Shown: positions 52,181-60,005 of the stretch, one piece after another | Numbering within the stretch: the stretch's first letter is position 1 | Layout: each line of letters starts with the position of its first letter | Source: an uncultured Albidovulum sp. | GTDB taxonomy: Bacteria > Pseudomonadota > Alphaproteobacteria > Rhodobacterales > Rhodobacteraceae | Assembly: GCA_913064775.1 (NCBI GenBank) | Contig: CAJYAD010000007.1 | Span: forward strand, 1-64,000 | DNA: 64,000 bases | Direction of reading: 5' to 3' | Translations under genes and position numbers: made by a program | The notes under the pieces: model-generated | What the model was told of the DNA's origin: nothing | The model's input: the letters and a program-made list of their open reading frames with translations, nothing else | The model's database searches: none

Positions 52181-53701
52181 ATGAGCGCACCGAAACCCGT
52201 CGTCCTGTGCATTCTGGACGGCTGGGGGCTGAACGAGGACACCTCGGCCAACGCCCCCTATCTGGCCAAGACCCCGAATTTCGACCGGATCTGGGGCACC
52301 TGCCCCCATGCCACGCTGATCACCTTCGGCGCCGATGTGGGCCTGCCGAAGGGCCAGATGGGCAATTCCGAGGTCGGCCATATGAATATCGGCGCCGGGA
52401 GGGTGGTGGCGATGGATCTGGGCCAGATCGATCTGGCGATCGAGGACGGGTCGTTCTTCGACAATGCCGCGATCCTCGACTTCATCACCAGGCTGAAGGC
52501 GACGGGGGGCTGCGCGCATCTGATCGGCGTGATCTCGGACGGTGGGGTGCATGGCCATATCGCGCATGTGCTGGCGGCGGCGCGGATGATCGCCGGGGCC
52601 GGGGTTCCGGTGGCGATCCACGCGGTGACCGACGGGCGCGACGTGGCGCCGAAGTCGGCGGACCGATTCATTGACGAACTTCGCCAAAAACTGCCCAAGG
52701 GCGCGCATGTCGCCAGCGTCATCGGGCGCTATTACGCGATGGACCGCGACAATCGGTGGGAGCGCGTTTCGCTGGCCTATCACGCCATGGTCCACGGGCT
52801 GGGTGAGGAGTGCGAGACGGCGCAGGCGGCGGTGCAGGCGGCCTATGCGCGGGGCGAGACCGATGAATTCATCCACCCCTCGGTGATCGACGATGCGCCG
52901 GGGATGCGCGATGGCGACGGCGTGTTCTGCCTCAACTTCCGCGCCGACCGCGCGCGCGAGATCCTGCGCGCGATCGGCGCCCCGGATTTCGCCGAGTTCG
53001 AGACCGGCACGCGGCCGAAGCTGGCGGCACTTCTGGGCATGGTCGATTATTCCCGCGACCATGATGCCTACATGACCACCGCCTATCCCAAGCAATTGGT
53101 GAAGAACACGCTGGCGGAATGGGTGTCGGCCAAGGGCCTGCGCCAGTTCCACATCGCCGAGACCGAGAAATACCCCCATGTCACCTTCTTCCTGAACGGC
53201 GGCAAGGAGGCCCCCGAGGACGGCGAAGTGCGCTATATGGCGGCCTCGCCCAAGGTCGCGACCTACGATCTGCAGCCCGAGATGTCGGCGCCCGAGGTGG
53301 CCGAGCATCTGGTGGGCGCGATCCGGGACCGATACGACCTGATCGTGGTGAACTTCGCCAATCCCGATATGGTCGGCCATACCGGCGATCTGCAGGCCGC
53401 GATCAAGGCCTGCGAGGCGGTGGATGCGGGGCTTGGCCGGGTTCTGGAGGCGCTGGAAAGCGTCGGCGGCGCGATGGTGGTGATCGCCGATCACGGCAAT
53501 TGCGAAACCATGGTCGATCCGGTCACCGGCGGGCCGCATACCGCGCATACGACCAATCTGGTGCCGGTGGTGGTGGTCGGCGGGCCGAAGAATGCCCGCC
53601 TGCATGACGGGCGGCTGGCCGATGTGGCGCCGACGGTCTTGCAGTTGATGGGACTGGATCTGCCGCCCGAGATGACCGGACAGAGCCTGATCGACGCATG
53701 A
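52181..53701 (+). CDS. gpmI: 2,3-bisphosphoglycerate-independent phosphoglycerate mutase
   Basis: 506 residues. Manganese-dependent phosphoglycerate mutase of glycolysis. Metal-binding Asp13 in CILDGWG, phosphoserine site Ser63 in KGQMGNSEVGHMNIG, substrate blocks VISDGGVHGH and VTDGRDVAPKSA, FRADRAREI, and the second metal site DMVGHTGD plus IADHGNCETM. An AAAGGA ribosome site precedes. Overlaps the EnvC-type gene by 4 bases. Confidence 0.97.
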   Translation: MSAPKPVVLCILDGWGLNEDTSANAPYLAKTPNFDRIWGTCPHATLITFGADVGLPKGQMGNSEVGHMNIGAGRVVAMDLGQIDLAIEDGSFFDNAAILDFITRLKATGGCAHLIGVISDGGVHGHIAHVLAAARMIAGAGVPVAIHAVTDGRDVAPKSADRFIDELRQKLPKGAHVASVIGRYYAMDRDNRWERVSLAYHAMVHGLGEECETAQAAVQAAYARGETDEFIHPSVIDDAPGMRDGDGVFCLNFRADRAREILRAIGAPDFAEFETGTRPKLAALLGMVDYSRDHDAYMTTAYPKQLVKNTLAEWVSAKGLRQFHIAETEKYPHVTFFLNGGKEAPEDGEVRYMAASPKVATYDLQPEMSAPEVAEHLVGAIRDRYDLIVVNFANPDMVGHTGDLQAAIKACEAVDAGLGRVLEALESVGGAMVVIADHGNCETMVDPVTGGPHTAHTTNLVPVVVVGGPKNARLHDGRLADVAPTVLQLMGLDLPPEMTGQSLIDA

Positions 53702-54837
53702 GGCTGGCCCCCGCCTTCCTGCTGTGCGTGATGCTGGCCCAGCCTGCCGGGGCCCAAACTGGGGCGCCAACCGAGGCGGGCGCGCGGGCCGAGCAGGCGG
53801 CGCAGGCGCTGAAGGCGGCGATCGACGGATTGCAGAAGGCCAACGGCGCGCGCAACCGGGTGGCGGCGCTGACCCGCACCATCCGGGCCTATGAAACCGG
53901 CATGGGCGCGCTGCGCGACGGTCTGCGCCGGGTGACGCTGCGCGAGGCGGGGCTGAGTGCCGAACTGAACGCGAAACGCGGGCAGATATCGTCGCTGCTG
54001 GGGGTGCTGACCTCCGTCGAGCGCACGCCGGCGCCGCTGCTGCTGCTGCACCCTCAGGGACCGCTGGGCGCGGTGCGTTCGGCGATGATCGTGCAAGATG
54101 TGACGCCGGAATTGCAGCGAGAGGCCGAAACCCTGCGCCATCAGCTGCAACGTCTGGCGCGGCTGCGCGCGATCCAGCAGGCAGCGGCGGATACTCTGCG
54201 CGAGGGGATGAATGCGGCGCAGAAGGCGCGCACCGACCTGTCCGAGGCGGTTTCCAACCGCACCAACCTGCCGCAGCGCCTGACCCGCAGCCCCGAACAG
54301 CTGCGCCGGATCGCCGACAGCGTGACGACCTTGCAGGATTTCTCGGCCGTGCTGTCAAAGCGGCTTCCCGGCCCCGGCCCGCAACTGCCGCCGTTCACCC
54401 AAGCCAAGGGCAAGCTGCCGATGCCGGTCGATGGCACCATCCTGCGCCATGCGGGCCAGCCCGATGCCGCCGGCATCAAGCGCCCCGGCATCGTCATCGC
54501 CACCCGGCCCCGCGCGTTGGTCACCGCGCCCTGGCCTTCAACCATCCGCTACATCGGGCCGTTGCTCGACTACGGAAACGTGATCGTGCTGGAGCCGGGG
54601 GACGGATATCTTCTGGTTCTGGCCGGTCTGGGAGAGGTTTACGGCAAGGTCGGGCAGGTGATTGCCGCCGGCGATCCCGTCGGGCTGATGGGCGGACGGG
54701 GGGCGGATTCCGGCACTGTGGGCGATGTTGCGCAAGAAGGCGGTGGCGTCGAGCGCCCGGAAACGCTTTATATGGAGTTGAGTAAGGGTGACACCCCGGT
54801 GGACCCCGAGACATGGTTGGCGAAGACACGCCGGTAG
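53698..54837 (+). CDS. EnvC-type murein hydrolase activator
   Basis: 379 residues. Signal peptide at about 1-19 (LAPAFLLCVMLAQPAGA), a long coiled-coil region at about 30-215, then a LytM/M23-like domain at about 235-370 (LPMPVDGTILRHAG; IGPLLDYGNVIVLEPGDGYLLVLAGLGEVYGKVGQVIAAGDPVG). The residues that bind zinc in active LytM enzymes are missing (Glu in place of the His in the VIVLEPGDGY segment), as in EnvC, which activates amidases during septation rather than cutting itself. The gpmI-envC-ctpA order is shared by many alphaproteobacteria. Confidence 0.88.
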   Translation: MRLAPAFLLCVMLAQPAGAQTGAPTEAGARAEQAAQALKAAIDGLQKANGARNRVAALTRTIRAYETGMGALRDGLRRVTLREAGLSAELNAKRGQISSLLGVLTSVERTPAPLLLLHPQGPLGAVRSAMIVQDVTPELQREAETLRHQLQRLARLRAIQQAAADTLREGMNAAQKARTDLSEAVSNRTNLPQRLTRSPEQLRRIADSVTTLQDFSAVLSKRLPGPGPQLPPFTQAKGKLPMPVDGTILRHAGQPDAAGIKRPGIVIATRPRALVTAPWPSTIRYIGPLLDYGNVIVLEPGDGYLLVLAGLGEVYGKVGQVIAAGDPVGLMGGRGADSGTVGDVAQEGGGVERPETLYMELSKGDTPVDPETWLAKTRR

Positions 54838-54857
54838 GACGCAAACAGGACGTGACA

Positions 54858-56195
54858 ATGAGGAAATATGTGATTGCCGCGCTGGGCGGTTCCATCGCCG
54901 GGGCGGTACTGGCGACGCAGCTTGCCGGGCCGCTTCTGGCTGAGACCGCGCAGAAATCCCAAAGCTCGGTCTACCAGCAGCTCGACCTGTTCGGCGACAT
55001 CTTCGAACGCATCCGATCGCAATATGTCGAGCCGGTGAACAGCCAGAAGCTGATCGAGGCGGCGATCAACGGGATGCTGTCCTCGCTGGATCCGCATTCT
55101 AGCTATATGGACCCCAAGCAATGGCACGCCATGCAGGTCCAGACCAAGGGCGAGTTCGGCGGCCTGGGGATCGAGGTCACCCAGGATCAGGGCTTCGTCA
55201 AGGTGGTGACCCCGATCGACGGCACCCCGGCGGCGAAGGCCGGGATCAAGACCGGCGATTACATCACCAAGGTCGACGGCAAGTCGCTGCTCGGCAAGAC
55301 GCTGGATCAGGCGGTCGAGATGATGCGCGGGCCGGTAGGCTCTGACGTGACGCTGACGCTGGTGCGCAAGGGCGAGAAAGAGCCTTTCGACGTCAAGCTG
55401 ACCCGTGACACGATCCGCATGAAGGCCGCGCATGGCAAGTTGATCGGCCATACCGCGGTGCTGCGCCTGACCGTGTTCAACGAACAGACCTATTCCGACA
55501 TGATGGACGGCCTGAAAGAGGCCGAGAAACAGGCCGGCGGGCTGAAGAACATCGACGGGGTGGTGCTGGATCTGCGCAACAACCCGGGCGGGCTTCTGAC
55601 TCAGGCGATCAAGGTGGCGGATGCGTTCCTCAACAAGGGCGAGATCGTTTCGACCCGCGGTCGCCAGCCTCAGGATGACGAGCGTTTCAACGCCACCCCG
55701 GGCGACGTGATCGACGGCAAGCCGATCGTGGTGCTGATCAACGGCGGTTCGGCCTCGGCCTCGGAAATCGTCACCGGCGCACTGAAGGACCATCACCGCG
55801 CGATCGTCGTGGGTACCAAGAGCTTCGGCAAGGGTTCGGTCCAGACGCTGATCCCGCTGAAGGGCGACGGCGCGATGCGGCTGACCACGGCGCGCTATTA
55901 CACGCCGTCGGGCCGGTCGATCCAGGCGCTGGGGATCCAGCCCGACATCGTGGTGCCGCAGCCGCCGACCAAGGGCGCCGACAAGGCCAAACCCGAGCCG
56001 AAGCCGACCTATGAGGCCGATCTGCCCGGCATCCTGAAGAACGATTCGATCAGCGAGGCCGAGAAGAAGCAGCTGAGCGCCGAGGCCAAGGCCGCCGAGG
56101 AAGAAGCCAAGCTGCGCGAAACCGACTTCCAGCTGGCCTATGCGATCGATCTGCTGAACGGCATGAACGTGCTGGACAAGGAAAAGGGCCAGTAA
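54858..56195 (+). CDS. ctpA: C-terminal processing peptidase (S41 family, CtpA)
   Basis: 445 residues from ATG 54858, with AGGA upstream; the frame also opens 15 codons earlier in the envC end. N-terminal signal/anchor at about 5-28. PDZ domain at about 85-170 ([30 protein letters not shown]). The protease domain has [13 protein letters not shown], catalytic Ser in [16 protein letters not shown] and catalytic Lys in [14 protein letters not shown] Lys/Glu-rich tail follows. Periplasmic, trims or degrades envelope proteins. Confidence 0.95.
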   Translation: MRKYVIAALGGSIAGAVLATQLAGPLLAETAQKSQSSVYQQLDLFGDIFERIRSQYVEPVNSQKLIEAAINGMLSSLDPHSSYMDPKQWHAMQVQTKGEFGGLGIEVTQDQGFVKVVTPIDGTPAAKAGIKTGDYITKVDGKSLLGKTLDQAVEMMRGPVGSDVTLTLVRKGEKEPFDVKLTRDTIRMKAAHGKLIGHTAVLRLTVFNEQTYSDMMDGLKEAEKQAGGLKNIDGVVLDLRNNPGGLLTQAIKVADAFLNKGEIVSTRGRQPQDDERFNATPGDVIDGKPIVVLINGGSASASEIVTGALKDHHRAIVVGTKSFGKGSVQTLIPLKGDGAMRLTTARYYTPSGRSIQALGIQPDIVVPQPPTKGADKAKPEPKPTYEADLPGILKNDSISEAEKKQLSAEAKAAEEEAKLRETDFQLAYAIDLLNGMNVLDKEKGQ

Positions 56196-56211
56196 GGCCA
56201 ACAAGGGACCG

Positions 56212-56234
56212 GGCCGGGGCGCTCCCCCGGCCCG
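56212..56234 (+). terminator. Hairpin between ctpA and rppH
   Basis: GGGCCGGGG and CCCCGGCCC form a perfect 9-bp stem with a 5-base loop, 17 bases after the ctpA stop and just before the rppH ATG. No T-run. It may limit read-through or mask the rppH ribosome site, for which no good AGG sequence is seen. Confidence 0.45.
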
Positions 56235-56241
56235 TGGTGCG

Positions 56242-56730
56242 ATGACCGTCGAACCCCATGCCCATCTGCCCTACCGGCCCAACGTCGGGGTGACCCTGAT
56301 CAACCCCGCGGGGCTGATTTGGGCCGGGCGGCGCATCGACAGCGCGGCGCCGGCCTGGCAGATGCCCCAGGGCGGCATCGACCGGGGCGAGACCGCCGCC
56401 CAGGCCGCCCTGCGCGAGCTGGAAGAGGAAACCGGCATCGCGCCGGCGCTGGTTGATTACCTTTCCCGCACCGATACACCGGTGCGCTACGACTTGCCGC
56501 CAGACCTGATCGGCAAGATCTGGAAGGGCCGCTTTCGCGGGCAAGAGCAGGATTGGTTCCTCTACCGCTTCCTCGGGTCGGACGATCAGGTGAACATTCT
56601 CACCGATCATCCCGAATTCTCGGAATGGCGCTGGGTTGGCGCAGGCGAGATGGTGGACGCTATCGTGCCGTTCAAGCGCAGCGTCTATGAAGAGGTGATC
56701 CGCGCTTTTCGCCCCTGGCTGGCGCAGTAG
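56242..56730 (+). CDS. rppH: RNA pyrophosphohydrolase (Nudix) RppH
   Basis: 162 residues. Converts the 5' triphosphate of transcripts to monophosphate, starting RNase E decay; also called IalA in alphaproteobacteria. Nudix box [23 protein letters not shown] at about 45-67. The N-terminal [21 protein letters not shown] and the [19 protein letters not shown] and [10 protein letters not shown] blocks fit the family. Immediately before palindrome copy D. Confidence 0.95.
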   Translation: MTVEPHAHLPYRPNVGVTLINPAGLIWAGRRIDSAAPAWQMPQGGIDRGETAAQAALRELEEETGIAPALVDYLSRTDTPVRYDLPPDLIGKIWKGRFRGQEQDWFLYRFLGSDDQVNILTDHPEFSEWRWVGAGEMVDAIVPFKRSVYEEVIRAFRPWLAQ

Positions 56731-56777
56731 AGGCGCCTCCGGCGGGAGTATTTGGGCCAAGATGAAGGCAGGCCCTA
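56731..56777. repeat. Long extragenic palindrome, copy D, left half
   Basis: The left arm GAGTATTTGGGCCAAGATGA then AG (56746-56767) matches the reverse complement of 57940-57961 at 19 of 22 positions. The palindrome is interrupted at its centre CTAG by the IS630 element. Confidence 0.8.
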
Positions 56778-57872
56778 GTCACGTGAATCGGAAGTCCCTG
56801 CCATCGTTTTCTGGCAAAACCGTTTGACGGAAGCGAGGATTTCATCGGCGGATTTGACCCAACGATAGGGCTTTGGATTTTCGTTGTGTGCTTCGATGAA
56901 GGCGGCGATGTCGGCCTCCAGTTCGGCAGTCGAGCGATGGACGCCGCGCTGCAACTGCTTGCGGGTCAGTTCCGCGAACCAGCGCTCGACCTGGTTGATC
57001 CAAGATGCCGATGTGGGCGTGAAGTGGACATGCCAGTGCGGGTGGCGGGCGAGCCAGGCCTTGATCCTGGGCGTCTTGTGTGTGGCATAGTTGTCCATCA
57101 CCAGATGCACATCCCGATCTTTCGGCATCGCCGTGTCGATCTGCTTCAGGAAGGCGAGGAACTCGGTCGAGCGGTGGCGCTTGTAGCATTTGCCGATCAC
57201 CGCCCCGGTCGCGACGTCGAGCGCGGCAAACAACGAGGTCGTGCCGTGGCGAATATAGGTATGGGTCCTGCGCTCCGCGACGCCGGGCGCCATCGGCAAG
57301 ACTGGCTGTTCCCGATCCAGCGCTTGGATCTGGGATTTTTCATCCACGCACAGGACGATGGCCAGGTTCGGCGGCGCCATGTAGAGGCCGACGATATCCT
57401 GTACCTTGTCGACGAACAGCGGGTCGGTCGAAAGCTTGAACGTCTGGCTCCGGTGTGGTTGCAGACCAAATGCGACCCAGATCCGGCGAATGGTGGTGTG
57501 CGAAAGCCCCGTTGCCGCGGCCATGGAACGGATCGACCAATGGGTGGCGTCCTTCGGTGTGGTCTCCAATGTGCGGGTGATGACGTCGGCAACCTGCTCA
57601 TCAGACACAGTGCGCGGTCGGCCCGCGCGATACTCGTCTGAGAGGCCTTCGATACGATGCTCCGCAAAGCGCCGCCGCCACTTGCCGACAGTATGTTCCG
57701 AATGGCCAAGCTCAGCCGCGACCTCCTTGCTGTTCAGACCATCCGCGCATCGAAGCACGATCCGGCGCCTGTCCGACAGAGACCGCGCCGCCTTGTGCCG
57801 GCGCAACTGAGATTCAAGAAAGCGGCGCTCCTCAACGCTGAGGTCAATGACAACCGACTCCCGTCCACGCAT
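56775..57872 (-). CDS. IS630-family transposase
   Basis: 365 residues, single uninterrupted frame. N-terminal helix-turn-helix DNA-binding part (about 30-90: [39 protein letters not shown]). Winged segment around 110-140. The DDE catalytic triad is Asp177 in LCVDEKSQ, Asp260 in [12 protein letters not shown] and Glu296 in [10 protein letters not shown], with 35 residues between the last two (D35E). The stop codon TAG uses the TA target duplication at 56776-56777, outside the element proper. Appears intact and potentially active. Confidence 0.95.
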   Translation of the reverse strand: MRGRESVVIDLSVEERRFLESQLRRHKAARSLSDRRRIVLRCADGLNSKEVAAELGHSEHTVGKWRRRFAEHRIEGLSDEYRAGRPRTVSDEQVADVITRTLETTPKDATHWSIRSMAAATGLSHTTIRRIWVAFGLQPHRSQTFKLSTDPLFVDKVQDIVGLYMAPPNLAIVLCVDEKSQIQALDREQPVLPMAPGVAERRTHTYIRHGTTSLFAALDVATGAVIGKCYKRHRSTEFLAFLKQIDTAMPKDRDVHLVMDNYATHKTPRIKAWLARHPHWHVHFTPTSASWINQVERWFAELTRKQLQRGVHRSTAELEADIAAFIEAHNENPKPYRWVKSADEILASVKRFCQKTMAGTSDSRD

Positions 57873-57928
57873 CGTCTAACCTCCGAATTTGCATCAAATC
57901 AATGATGCCAAATTCGGTTCCAGGTGAC
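56778..57928. mobile_element. IS630-family insertion sequence, apparently complete (about 1151 bp)
   Basis: Flanked by TA duplications (56776-56777 and 57929-57930), the IS630/Tc1 target. Terminal inverted repeats: left GTCACGTGAATCGGAA against right (reverse complement) GTCACCTGGAACCGAA, 12 of 16 identical. One transposase gene fills the element. It sits in the centre of a long palindrome between two convergent genes, where it does no coding damage. Confidence 0.9.
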
Positions 57929-57930
57929 TA

Positions 57931-57961
57931 GCCCTTGGTCTTCATCTTGGAAAAAATACTC
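57931..57961. repeat. Long extragenic palindrome, copy D, right half
   Basis: CTTCATCTTGGAAAAAATAC then TC (57940-57961), the counterpart of the left arm at 56746-56767. On the minus strand it supplies a T-run after the phosphatidyltransferase... gene start side is opposite, so it follows that gene's stop and may serve as its terminator. Confidence 0.8.
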
Positions 57962-58583
57962 ACTCTGCTTCAGGGGGCGGCGCGAAGACCTGGCGGGCCA
58001 GGGCGATGCGCGCGCCGGCGGTGACGAAGCACAGGATTCCGAAGATCCAGGCGAGCGGCGCGAACCAGCCCGGCAGCAGGCAGATCAGCACGAAGAACAG
58101 GATGGTTTCGGTGCCTTCCAGCAGTCCGCCGGTGAAATAGAGCGATTTCGAGCCGCGCTCAGAGGTTTCCAGCCCGTGGCGCTCGGCCAGGATGGCGTAG
58201 CCCAGGAAGCTGGCGCCGTTGAAATAGAAGCTGGTCAGCAATAGCGCGCCGGCCAGGCCGTTGGTCGCCGGGTTGGCGATGACGAAGGCCAGCGGGATCG
58301 CGCCGTAGAACAGGAAGTCGGCGGTGATGTCGAGGTAGCCGCCGAAATCGGTGCGGGTCGTGGCGCGCGCGACGGCGCCGTCCAGCCCGTCCGCCAGCCG
58401 CGACAGCAGCACCAGCCACAATGCCAGATGGGCCGCGCCCAGCGCGATCGCCAGCGCCGCAAGAAGCCCCGTGATCAGGCTTAGAACCGTCACTGTATCG
58501 GCGGAAATCCCGGTTTTCGCCAGCGCCCGCCCCATCATGTTCAGCGGCGGGTCGATGATCCGGCGAAGCGGCGCGTCCAGCAT
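57960..58583 (-). CDS. CDP-alcohol phosphatidyltransferase family protein
   Basis: 207 residues from ATG 58583, one base from the lytic transglycosylase stop. Six hydrophobic helices. The family motif is complete: DGAVAR-N7-G-N3-D-N3-D (DGLDGAVARATTRTDFGGYLDITAD, about residues 67-90), which binds the CDP-alcohol and metal. These enzymes make phospholipid head groups; which alcohol is used cannot be told. The pgsA and pssA orthologues of this group usually have different neighbours, so this is probably an additional family member. Confidence 0.9.
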   Translation of the reverse strand: MLDAPLRRIIDPPLNMMGRALAKTGISADTVTVLSLITGLLAALAIALGAAHLALWLVLLSRLADGLDGAVARATTRTDFGGYLDITADFLFYGAIPLAFVIANPATNGLAGALLLTSFYFNGASFLGYAILAERHGLETSERGSKSLYFTGGLLEGTETILFFVLICLLPGWFAPLAWIFGILCFVTAGARIALARQVFAPPPEAE

Positions 58584-58584
58584 C

Positions 58585-59883
58585 CTAGCCGCGCAGCCGC
58601 TGTAACAGCACCGATGAGGCATAGCCGTCCGGGATCAGCCCCGCGTGGCGCTGATAGGCGCGGATCGCCTTGATCGTGTCGGGGCCGATGCGACCGTCGA
58701 CGCCGTGGGTGTTGAAACCGGCGCGCGTCAGCCGGGTCTGCATTTCCTTGCGTTCCGCGAATGTCAGCGCCCGGTCGCCCAGCGGCCAAGAATGCCGGAT
58801 CGGCGGGCCGCCCTCAATCCGGCTGGCCAGGTAGCCGACCGCGATCACATAGGCATCGGCACTGTTGTAACGCTCGATCACCCCGAAATTGTGGTAGATC
58901 ATGAAGGCCGCGCCCTTCGCGCCCGCCGGCAGCAGCACCGATCCCGCGCCGTAATTCGGCAGCCGCGCGCCGGTGGCAGTGCGCAGGCCAAGCCGTTCCC
59001 ATTCGGCCGCGCTCTTCTTGATGCGCCGACCGCTGAGCGCATAGTCGAAGCCCTTGGGTAGTGCGATCTCGATCCCCCAGGGCAGGCCCTCGCGCCAGCC
59101 GTAGCGGTGCAGATAGGCCGCGGTCGAGGCCAGCGCGTCGGTCGGGTCGTTCGACCAGATGTCGCGCTTGCCGTTGCCGCGGAAATCCACCGCGTAGGCC
59201 AGGTAAGACGAGGGGATGAACTGCGTATGCCCCATCGCCCCGGCCCAGGAACCGGTCATCTGCGCCGGGCTGACATCGCCGTCCTGGATGATCTTCAAGG
59301 CGTCGATCAGCTGGGTCTCGAAGAACCGTCCGCGCCGGCCCTCATAGGCCAGCGTCGCCAGCGCGCCGATGATCGGAACGGTACCGCGATGGGTGCCGTA
59401 GCTGCTTTCCAGCCCCCAGATCGCCACGATCACGGATTTGTCGACATGATAGCGGCGCTGGATCTGGTCCAGCACGCGGGCATATTTGCGCATCGCCTCG
59501 CGGCCGTTGGCGATCCGTTTGGCCGAGACCGCGCTGTCGAGATATTGCCAGATCGTCTTGGTGAATTCGGATTGGTTGCGGTCCTTTTCCAGAACGTATT
59601 CGTTCAGCGTCACACCGGCAAAGGCCCGCCGCAGAGTGCTGGACGAGATCCCCCGCTTCAGCGCGACCGCATGAAAGCGCCGGATCCAGCGTTGAAAGCC
59701 GGCCTCGGTGTCTGGGGCGGCGGCCCGCATCTGATCGGGATCCGAGACCAGGACCACCTGTGCGGCGGCCTGCATGGGCCGCGCCCGGGGCTGGGGCGAT
59801 CGTTCCACCCCAATGCCCGACGCCGCCGCCGCGCCCGCCGCGAGCGACACACAAAGCCCGAAGGCCATAACCGCAAACCGCAT
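58585..59883 (-). CDS. Lytic murein transglycosylase (MltB family) with peptidoglycan-binding domain
   Basis: 432 residues. Signal peptide at about 1-21 (MAFGLCVSLAAGAAAASG). The catalytic transglycosylase domain spans about 60-350, with the active-site Glu in AIWGLESSYGTHRG. AGAMGHTQFIPSSYLAYAVDF and NYGAGSVLLPAGAKGAAFMIYHNFGVIERYN are typical MltB blocks. C-terminal PG_binding_1 domain at about 375-430 (QTRLTRAGFNTHGVDGRIGPDTIKAIRAYQ). Periplasmic cell-wall turnover, feeding the anhydromuropeptide recycling route. Diverges from the hybrid kinase gene. Confidence 0.95.
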   Translation of the reverse strand: MRFAVMAFGLCVSLAAGAAAASGIGVERSPQPRARPMQAAAQVVLVSDPDQMRAAAPDTEAGFQRWIRRFHAVALKRGISSSTLRRAFAGVTLNEYVLEKDRNQSEFTKTIWQYLDSAVSAKRIANGREAMRKYARVLDQIQRRYHVDKSVIVAIWGLESSYGTHRGTVPIIGALATLAYEGRRGRFFETQLIDALKIIQDGDVSPAQMTGSWAGAMGHTQFIPSSYLAYAVDFRGNGKRDIWSNDPTDALASTAAYLHRYGWREGLPWGIEIALPKGFDYALSGRRIKKSAAEWERLGLRTATGARLPNYGAGSVLLPAGAKGAAFMIYHNFGVIERYNSADAYVIAVGYLASRIEGGPPIRHSWPLGDRALTFAERKEMQTRLTRAGFNTHGVDGRIGPDTIKAIRAYQRHAGLIPDGYASSVLLQRLRG

Positions 59884-60005
59884 GAATTCACCTGCTCGTT
59901 CTTTTGGTCAGCATAACGCGGCCCGCGCCATTCGCAAAGCGCTCGGCAAGGTTTCGCCGTCCGAACTGAATATGGCGTTTTCGGAAGGAACAGAGACTTT
60001 TTTGC

